Below, piece after piece: positions 56,269 to 64,000 of a stretch of DNA of 64,000 bases. A program made the translations under genes and the position numbers. The notes under the pieces are model-generated. The model was not told the DNA's origin. It was given only the letters and a program-made list of their open reading frames with translations, and ran no database searches. This DNA comes from Monocercomonoides exilis (taxonomy: Eukaryota > Preaxostyla > Oxymonadida > Polymastigidae): assembly GCA_001643675.2 (NCBI GenBank), contig LSRY02000007.1:997001-1061000 (forward strand), written 5' to 3'. Each line of letters starts with the position of its first letter. Positions within the stretch are counted from its first letter, which is position 1.

Positions 56269-59257
56269 AATATGATGGTATTGATGATAATGTCATCGAT
56301 GAAGTTGATGACAAGTGCTCTTCTGATTTAGAAGAAGAAGAAGATGATGATGATGATGAAAAAGAAGAAGAAGAAATCAAAGAATTAGATAAAGAAGGCA
56401 AAGAATTCGCTCTTTGTGAAGATTCGATAGCTAAGATCTCATTGTTTTGTGAATGCTTTTCTTTGACAAGATTATCTTCATCACATTTCTTTTCTGATAA
56501 CTCATTCGTTTCTGTCTCTTTTTGATTGAAAAAGCTGTTTTCACTGCCGTCAAGACATGTTTCTTCATCATCTGCATCTAAGAAATCATCAACATCATTA
56601 TCTTCTTCTTCCTCCTCCTCCTCTTTTCCTTCTATTTCTTTTTCTCCCTCTTTTTCTTCCATTTCTTTTATTTCTTCTTCTTCTTCCTCTTCCTCTTCTT
56701 CAGTGATAGATGGATCAACACAGTCATTTTGATTAGTTTCTGTAATTTCATTGAAAATTTGATTGTTCATTTCAAAATTTTCTTCTTTCGAATAATTTTC
56801 TTCGTTTTCTTTAATTTCTTCTTGTTTCACTTCAATTCCTTTTTCATTCTCAGTTATTAAGATTAAATTATTAATGGCATCGACAACTTCATTGTCTGCC
56901 TTCATATGTTCGCTTTGAACATTTTGTTCGAAAGAAGAGGAAGAGGAAGATGAAGAGGAATGGGAAGGAGATGGGGAGGAGAAAGAAGAGGAAGAAGAGG
57001 AAGAGGAAGATGTCAAAGAGGAAGTAGTAGTAGTAGTAGAAGAAGAAGAAGAAGATTCCGAACAAACAGTTTCTGATTGAAACATCTTGTCTTCTTCAAA
57101 CAAGTCGAATTCATCGTCCATTGCTGATTTATCAAGAGAATTCATAGGAATTTTGGAAATTCTCATTTCTTCTTCCTTTTTTCCACTTTTTTCTTTATAA
57201 ATGCTTGAAAATTCATCATTTTTAGCTGAATTTTTATTCATTTCATTGAAAGCCATCTTCATAGCAGACGATTTTATTGCCATTTCTAGTTCTTTTTTCA
57301 GAAGTTTTCTTTTTGCCTTTATTTCACTCAGCTTTTCATTGTCAATTTCTTCTTCTTCTTCTTCTTCTTCTTCGGTTTCTTCTTCAGACTCTTCCTCTTC
57401 TTCGCTCTTTTCTCTTTCTCCTTCTCCTTCTCTTTCTTCTTTATTACCATTTCTTAATTCATTTATCGATTTTCCTTTGATATTGTTATCTTCTTCATCG
57501 TCCTTTCCTTCTTCTATCTTGTTATTTTCTTTCATTTCACTTCTCATTTTCTCATCGTTGTTTATCTTTTCTAATGTCTTCAATTGCTCCACTTTCTTCT
57601 GCTTTAAGAATTCTGTATTGATTGGCAAAGACTTCTTGTTTTCATCATGATTCATAAAAGAGAGTAAAAGAGAAGCAGAAGCAGAAGAAGAAGAAGAAAA
57701 AGAAGAAGAAGAAGAAGAAGAAGAAGAAGAAGAAGAAGAAGAAGATGATGATGATGATGATGATGATGAAGGCGAAGAAGAAGAAGAAGGCTGACAAGAA
57801 GAAGAAGAAGAAATTGCAGAAGCAACTGCAGAAGAAGAATAAGAAGAATAAGAATAATTAGAAGAATTCGAATCAGAAGAAGCAGATGTCACTCCCATTG
57901 ACAAATCACTTGGCGATGCGAAAGAAGAAGGCGAAGAGAGTAAAGTCGCTGAATGAGCTGATAATTCTGCTTGTCCATTTGGGGAAGAGAGTAAAATCGA
58001 TTGCGAAGTGCAGGTGTTTGGAGAAAGAGAAGGGGCTTGTTGAGAAGAAGAAGAAGAAGATGGCGAAGATGAAGAAGAAGAAGATAACAATGAAGATGTG
58101 TTGTGTGTTGGTGATAAGTTGGGGAAAGGAGAGGAAAGAAGAGACGGGGTTTGGGGAGAGAACAAGGAGCAGTCAAGAGACGGAGACAAAGTCTGTGAAA
58201 TGCAAGTTTCATTCTCTTTTTGATTACTTCCTTCGATAATTTTGGATGTGGATGATAATTTGTTTTCTGATGATAATTGTGGCAGGAGTTTGCTCTCGTG
58301 TGGAATTTGTGGGTTTGAAATGGAATGTTGCGTTGTTGTTGTTGTTGTGATTGTTGATGATAAAGATGATGGTTGTTGACTGAATGGATGAGATGAGTCA
58401 GAAATCTGATGTGATATTGAATTTTTCATTGGCTCTAAAAAGGATAATAAAGAAGGGGTGATATGCTCAGGTGAGACAGAATGAGAAGAAGATGGCTTTG
58501 ATATTAAAGAAGAAGACAGGTCTTTTAAAGATGGGAGCATTCGAAGTGAAATTAATGGCTTTTGCTGCGTTTCGCTTGTGGATAAAGCTGGATATGGCTG
58601 TTGCTTGGCTGAAGATATTAATGTTTTATTCCATTCTGATGATAATGATGAAGATACATTTAAATGAGGAACCGTCAATTCATCGATGCTTTGAAGCGAG
58701 CGACCATATTGCGTTTTACTCGCAGGAATTGCAATTCCTCTCTTGGAATCAATCAAACGCTTAAGCTGCTCAACAAGTAACGTTTTTCTTCCAGATTTAT
58801 TCATTTGCCTGCACCCATTTGCTTCAAGCATAGCAATAACTTCGTCCTTTGTAAGCTTACGTTCCAATTCTTCAATGCTTAATTTGTAAATATCCTTTCC
58901 AAGCAAGCTGAAAATTCGTTCATATTCCGCATCTGCAATAACAGATTGAACCAGATTTTTTCCTATCTGTGAAGGCTGCAGATTTATTCCATCTTTGCTA
59001 TTGTACATCCCACTTTTGCATTGTTTTGAAGGAGAAGAGAATAGAATTCTTTTTCCAAATAAGCGGGAATCTTGTGTAAGTTGATATTTTTGTGTTTGAC
59101 TATTTTCAATTGGCGTAGCAAATGACTGCTTTGGAATTTGAGATATTCCATCGAGAATAGTATCAAAATCAAGATGGTCAACCGCACGCGCTTGAGATTG
59201 CCCAAACTTCCGCTGCTTTGAAAGAAGTTTTTCTCTTGGAAAAAAGAATTGAGACAT
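51593..59257 (-). CDS. Giant SAP-domain protein with very long Ser/Glu low-complexity regions, 2 exons
   Basis: Predicted 2505-aa protein. Exon 1 is 52274-59257 (2328 codons), then a 147-nt GT-AG intron (52127-52273) and exon 2 at 51593-52126. ATG at 59257 gives MSQFFFPREKLLSKQRKFGQ. Residues about 125-180 look like a SAP-type DNA-binding motif (LSIEELERKLTKDEVIAMLE, then NKSGRKTLLVEQLKRLI). About 1700 residues of poly-Ser, Ser-Pro, Glu and Asp-Ser repeats follow. A more ordered part comes near 53200-53420 (YSYRVGFVALFLHHSAEYLP), then a Lys-rich segment and ordered stretches with CSSQCLNCFQTQRFAFIQPS and LTLLSPVLGLQAENEFCSEY. The end is acidic (RFFETFDCWENDIEE). SAP plus a disordered body suggests a chromatin or DNA-repair scaffold such as an SLX4-like protein, but I cannot show that. 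Continuing the frame past 52274 translates the pyrimidine-rich intron. Confidence 0.78.
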
Positions 59258-59930
59258 AACCCTAAAAAATATGCATAACAAATTTATCAACACAAAATGT
59301 AATTTACTGGAGCAAGAATAGAAAATAAACCTTCTTTAAAATCGGAAAATCCATGATAAAGGTCTCCGGAATCAATATTAATTTGTTAAGGGTTATCAAA
59401 GAAAAAGTGGGGTAAAATTCTTGCATTTATGAAAAAAACAACGATTTGTTCCATTCTTTTTCCACAACCTTATCATGATAAGTCTTTCATTCCCGTGTTG
59501 AAAAAAGAAGAAAATTTTGAAAAATGATAAAAATATTTGAAAGTGAAGAATGGAACAAAATTCATAAAACAAAAAAGTTCGTCCCAAGTATCAAATTAGA
59601 ATTTAGAGTCATTCGCTTGAAAAGATGATACATAAAATTATAATGACTTTCTATCTATTTTGCAAGAGAGTGCGGAATAAAAAAAAGACGTTGTGAAATG
59701 ATTTTTTGTAAAAACAAAAGAGAGTTTTCAAAAATGAAAAAAACAAATAATGAAGTGATATATTTAATAAATATGTTAATAAAAGATTTGCCTCATCTTT
59801 ATTGCCAATAATTAACAATGATTTTTTGATTTTGCTTTTTATTACAAAAAATTTGCTGTAATAAAGTGAAATTGTTCTATTCATGCTCAATGCCATACAT
59901 GAAAAAATTGTAAAAAGTCAAAAACATTTT
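59258..59930. other. Spacer between tandem minus-strand genes
   Basis: AT-rich, 673 bases. It should contain the promoter of the giant SAP protein and the 3' end of the WRNIP1-like transcript. Small minus-strand frames at 59396-59587 and 59651-59896 are hydrophobic AT-rich translations without features. Confidence 0.6.
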
Positions 59931-62900
59931 CTACTTCAGGCTTAGCACACGAGACTTATCTTCTTTTGACAGGTTTGTATGTTCATAGCAATTATCATTT
60001 GCATTATCTTTGTCTTTATCATTCTCTTTATTACCATCCTTGAAGAAATCAACTCCATCATCCAGAAGTTTTTGAGGCAAAAAAGTTTGTGTAGCATTCT
60101 CCTCTGCCGTTGCCTTTGGCGTGTAAATATATCCCTTTCCATACCCTTCTTTCTTCATCAGCGTCGTCGGTGCATTTCTTATATGCATCGGCACGGGCTC
60201 TGCCCTGTGTGTCTCGCAATACTCCTTCGCCCTGTTGAATGCATCAATCGCTTCTCTGCTTTTTGGAGCTCTTGCCAAGTAAACAGCAGTCTCTGCCAGC
60301 GCCGCATCACACTCAGGCATCCCCAGCCTCTCTGCCGCATCAAAACAGGCAACAGCCAGCGTCAGTGCAAAAGGGTCTGCTAATCCAACCTCTTCTGCTG
60401 CCAAGAAAACAAGCAGACGAGCAATAGAACGAGGAGTTTCTCCAACCACAAGCAGACGAGCAAGAAAGTAAATAGTTGCATTTGAATCACCCTTTTTAAT
60501 GGCATTGCTCAGTTCTGTCATGAAATCGAACTGATAGTCTGGGTTATTGTCACTGAAGGAGAGAAGAGGGAGCTTCAGCCATTTGGCTGCTGCAGACATT
60601 GTGATGCGGATGACTGGATGATAAGGGCATATGCAATGTTTGATAGGCAATGAAGAAGAAGATACTGAGGATGGATCAGGTGATGAAAGGGGATTGATTT
60701 GTGTTTGCTCGATTGAACAAATATTTGTGTCATTTGGAGAAGAATCCAATGAATGTGGTGTTTGTAATGTGGATGGTTGCGAAATGGAAGAAGTTGAATT
60801 CTCATTCTGGTTGATTTTATTTGGATGAAATGAAGAAGAAGAAGAAGAAGAAGAAGAAACTGAAGCCGTTTCATAATTAGAGGCTGATGATGAAATGGAT
60901 GTGGTGAATATAGAAGAAGCAGAAGCAGAAGAAGAAGAAGAAGTTGATGATGATGATGAAGCTTGTTTTCCTTCGTTTGATTCATTTGTTGGCATCTTAA
61001 CAGAAATTGAAGGTGATAATGTTGAAACCATTGGCTTCTGAATGCTTGAAGAAGAATAAGAAGTTTCAGATGGCTCATTTTCAATGATCTTTATAGGTGA
61101 AATAAGAGGCTCGCTAAATGAATCAGGAAAATCTTCAGATATTTCCATTAAATTTCGCCTCATTTTCTCCGTCTCTGAATCTTCGTTGTCGTTATTCATA
61201 TCATCATCATCAATATCGATAATATCATGTTCTTCTTCTTCTTCCATTTCTTTGTTTGATTTCTTGACTTCCTTCTGATTTTCAAAGTCTTCAGCTTTTC
61301 CAATTTGTTCATCAGAAAACATTTTAAAGGTATCTTCTTTGAGGTCTGCAGAAATATTAATATTCGTTTTATTATCTTTTTCAAGATTTTGTTCTGATAT
61401 GTGATTATTTATTTTTTTCTCCTCCTTCTCAAGCAACATTCCATTTTCATTTTTCATTTCACCAAATTTCATTTCTTTCTCTTTCTCTTCCATATCACTT
61501 TTTCTCTCATTTGCTATTTGCTCTCCATTATTTACCTCCTTCCCCACTCTTTTCTCCACTTCCTCCTTCTCTTCCTTCTCTTCCTTCTCTTCCTTCTCTT
61601 CCTCCTTCTCCTCCTCTTCTTCTGTCTTGAATGGTGCCACTGTCTCTTCAAGCAGTGCATCCAGTGCTTCTCTGAATGGCAGCACAGACAGCATTCTCCG
61701 AGCATCGCTCTCTGCAAATCCCAGTTCAACAAGCTGCTGCACCTCCCGCGGGCGATACGGCCGGACAGAGGAAGAGAAAGCAGAGCGGAATTTTGTGGGA
61801 GAAGAGAGGCTGCGAGAGGAAACGGGGCTTTTTGAGGAGGGGAGGAAAGAGGCGGGAGAGGAAAGAGGAGGAGAAGTTGGATGTGCAGATGTTGGAAGAG
61901 GTGGAGAGGAGAAAGAGGAAGGAGTTGTTGAGTTGCGCGATGGTTCATTTGAAAGCAGAGAATTGGATGACTTTGCAATTGAATCGTGCTTTGCAGATGT
62001 AAATGTGGATTCAGCATTTTTCCCTCCTGAAATCTCATTTTCCTTTAAACTTTCCCACATTTTCCTTCTTTTCGATTCGACTTCTTTCTCTTTCCTTAAC
62101 TGTTCATTTATGAGCATCTCTTCTTTTTCCCTCAAGAGCCTCTCTTTCTCTTTCTCGGCCTCGTTCCTTCTGACCTCTTCCAATCTTTTCTCTTCAATCA
62201 TTGCCAGTGCGTCCAGATGCGCTTCTCTCCACAGCCAATGCGTCCTTTCCCTCAAGTCTGACATCGACTGCTTGAACAGAACATCCAAATAACCTAAGGC
62301 TGTTCGGCAGTCACCGTTGCTTTTCTCTGAAATTGCATTGAGAACTTCTTCCTCACACTCAATTGTAATCATGCGGCATGAAGGGCACGCGTTAAATAGA
62401 GGAGGAATCGTAGCATCCAGAATGCTTCCTTCGCTGATGCTGTCACTTTTCTTCTGTTCATCAGCTTCCGGAGACTTTGGAACTTGTTTCTCATTAACTC
62501 CAGAATGCATTAATTTTTTATTTTGCAAAATAAGCTCTTTCTTATTCGGAAGCTGTTCGAATGCTTGACAAATAAATTCTGGAGAAATCTTTCTCGAAAA
62601 AGGATAAAGCTCGGTTTCGTTTGTAGCAATTGGGGTATGAGAAAGAACTTTAACCCCTCGTTGAAGCACTGTCAGCATGTCATTTTTATCTATTTCTTTC
62701 AAATGAAAAACTTGACATCTCGAAAGAAGAGCATTATTAATGCTGAATGAAGGATTTTCAGTTGTCGCACCAATTAGCGTCAACGTGCCAGCTTCAACGC
62801 ATGGGAGGAAAATATCTTGTTGTAGTTTGTTAAAACGATGTATTTCATCAAGGAATAAAACTGTAGCTTTCCCAGTAGTCTTTAGTCTCTCTTCCGCTTT

Positions 62901-63289
62901 CAATATCATGTTCCTTATTTCAGGAAGTGTTGAAGTCACTGCAGATGTATGAATAAAATGTTTTCGTGTTCGTTTTGCAATTATGTGTGCCAAAGTCGTT
63001 TTTCCACTTCCAGGAGGTCCCCAAAAGATGATTGAAAACGTAGAATCACTCAGAATTAATCTGCGAAGAACTGTTCCTTCACCAACGATATCTCGTTGCC
63101 CAACGAATGAATCCAAATTATCTGGTCTTAATAGAGCAGCCTTCAATATAAATTTTGTGAAAAAAAATCAAAAAATAAACAAATTAAAATGTCAATCTTT
63201 AAATTACAGATTCTCTTAAAAATTCATACAAGAGGAGTTTTAAGAATGTCTATACGATTTACATCTTTTTTTGGATTAAATTTCTCCAT
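59931..63289 (-). CDS. WRNIP1: WRNIP1/Mgs1/RarA-type AAA+ ATPase with internal UBA-like domain and long inserts
   Basis: Predicted 1089-aa AAA+ ATPase acting at stalled replication forks. Exon 1 (63230-63289) gives MEKFNPKKDVNRIDILKTPL, and an 89-nt GT-AG intron (63141-63229) joins exon 2 (59931-63140). The core shows AALLRPDNLDSFVGQ, Walker A GPPGSGKT (61-68), Walker B LFLDE (115-119), sensor 1 GATTENPSF (144-152) and GDCRTALGYLD (about 297-307). The RarA C-terminal tetramerisation region starts near 868 (LSNAIKKGDSNATIYFLARL, RLGMPECDAALAETAVYLA). Between them lie a short insert with NACPSC, a Glu/Lys coiled coil (about 325-385) and a UBA-like module at about 485-520 (EVQQLVELGFAESDARRML, then REALDALLEE). 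About 340 residues of Glu, Ser and Asn low complexity follow. Human WRNIP1 has an N-terminal UBZ finger; here ubiquitin binding seems to have moved inside the protein. Length compares with about 590-670 aa for usual family members. Confidence 0.92.
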
Positions 63290-63680
63290 GTTTGTTATAA
63301 TAAATACAACTATATTCACTTAAAAGAACAAAATGATAAATATCACAAAATTTATTAAAAATATGGGTAGTTCCTTTCCAATTTCAAAAAATGAATATTT
63401 TTGAGAAATATTATGTTTCAAAATATGAATATGAGCTCATGTTCTCAGTTCAATCAAATTCAACTAAAAAAATTAAAACTTCTATTGATTTTTATTGTTT
63501 TAAATAAAGATTGTTTTTTTTTTTTTTCCCACAAATGTCATAAAAAGTTGATTTTTTTCTTTTTTTGTTGAATATAAAACAACCTCATCATTGTCTCATG
63601 TTTTTTAAAGAAGTTAACACATGTCTTTTCAATCATTCAATCGATCAAAATAAAGCATTATTTTATTAATAAACAGAAAA
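63290..63680. promoter_or_regulatory. Divergent promoter region between WRNIP1-like and AMPK-gamma genes
   Basis: These 391 bases separate two divergent start codons. The DNA is AT-rich with a T run near 63516-63528. I see no gene or clear core-promoter motif. Confidence 0.5.
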
Positions 63681-64000
63681 ATGGCAGATACCTCTTTAAA
63701 GGATGGAAGTGAAGAAAAAATAAATATTAAAAAAGAATTGCTTCCTATCCAAGATTTTTTGATGTCAAGAACAGCCTTTGAACTTGTTCCAGATAGCGGA
63801 AAAGTTATTGTGATAGATTTCAACTTAACAATAAATCGAGCTTTTCTTGTACTCCATGAAAATGGTTTGAAATCGACTAATTTATAAATTCCATTTTTTG
63901 ATATTATTCTTTACAGGAGTGACATCCGCTCCACTGTGGGATGTTGAAAAGGGGAATTTTGTCGGAATGGTCACTGTGTCAGATTTTATTGATATGTTTG
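63681..64000 (+). CDS. AMPK/SNF1 gamma subunit (CBS-domain), 5' part only
   Basis: Start of a gene that leaves the right edge. Exon 1 (63681-63864) and exon 2 (63917 onward) are joined over a 52-nt GT-AG intron that splits a Gly codon. The visible part of about 89 residues reads from MADTSLKDGSEEK through IQDFLMSRTAFELVPDSGKV and INRAFLVLHENG to TSAPLWDVEKGNFVGMVTVS and DFIDMF. This is the first CBS motif of AMP-activated kinase gamma subunits (Snf4), with the typical APLWD and DFI signatures. The gamma subunit senses AMP/ATP and activates the kinase trimer in the cytoplasm. The nucleotide-contact residues lie mostly beyond the window. Confidence 0.88.

Noticed and set aside
54357-57650. Plus-strand Glu- and Ser-rich open frames
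   Set aside because: Antisense shadows of the Ser and Glu tracts of the giant minus-strand exon.
59258-59293. Upstream extension of the giant SAP protein
   Set aside because: Depends on a non-ATG start; the first ATG at 59257 gives a sensible N-terminus.

Overview
This window looks like nuclear DNA of a unicellular eukaryote, most likely an oxymonad flagellate (Preaxostyla; Monocercomonoides- or Blattamonas-like). The sequence shows many short spliceosomal introns (most 50-320 nt, donors mostly GTTTGT, GTATGA or GTTTGA, acceptors AG), AT-rich intergenic DNA full of homopolymers and microsatellites, and proteins swollen by Ser, Glu, Lys and Gln tracts. Three genes match families that, from general knowledge, are greatly expanded in oxymonads: a beta-helix surface protein with a C-terminal membrane anchor, an armadillo-like helical protein, and a TKL-type pseudokinase fragment. 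All three stop codons end genes and the long exons carry no in-frame TAA/TAG, so the code is standard. That argues against a TAR=Gln oxymonad such as Streblomastix. The genus assignment is inference.

Layout: 1-5526 (-) a Ser/Gln/Met-rich protein running off the left edge; 5944-7164 (+) a two-RRM protein; 7367-8149 (-) a papain-fold pseudoprotease; 8300-13270 (+) a 17-exon IQ/AAA protein like IQCA1/DRC11 of the ciliary nexin-dynein regulatory complex; 13548-14432 (-) a small unnamed protein; 14722-17859 (-) a MORN-repeat TKL kinase; 19642-23061 (-) a DEAD-box helicase; 23268-25321 (-) a lipid-anchor-motif SPRY protein with a KEKE tail; 26037-27128 (+) a PB1 protein rich in Cys and His. The stretch 27129-30747 is largely gene-free, with one decayed gene-like patch. 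30748-38543 is a 7.8-kb element bounded by 294-bp inverted repeats; it holds a broken hAT-like transposase and a broken pseudokinase gene.

Then come a palindromic AT-rich zone, the armadillo-like gene (40673-41960), a repeat-rich gap (41961-45326), the surface beta-helix protein (45327-49424), a CUE-DUF1771-Smr protein (50596-51460), a giant SAP-domain low-complexity protein (51593-59257), a WRNIP1/Mgs1-type AAA ATPase with an internal UBA-like domain (59931-63289), and the 5' end of an AMPK-gamma gene (63681 to the right edge).

Genes are packed head-to-head and tail-to-tail with short spacers (150 bp between the divergent pseudoprotease and DRC11 starts). Themes are cilium and cytoskeleton (DRC11, MORN kinase), RNA handling (RRM, DEAD-box, Smr), genome maintenance (WRNIP1) and energy sensing (AMPK-gamma). 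Exon boundaries were set by hand from splice sites, reading frame and family resemblance, so they are predictions.
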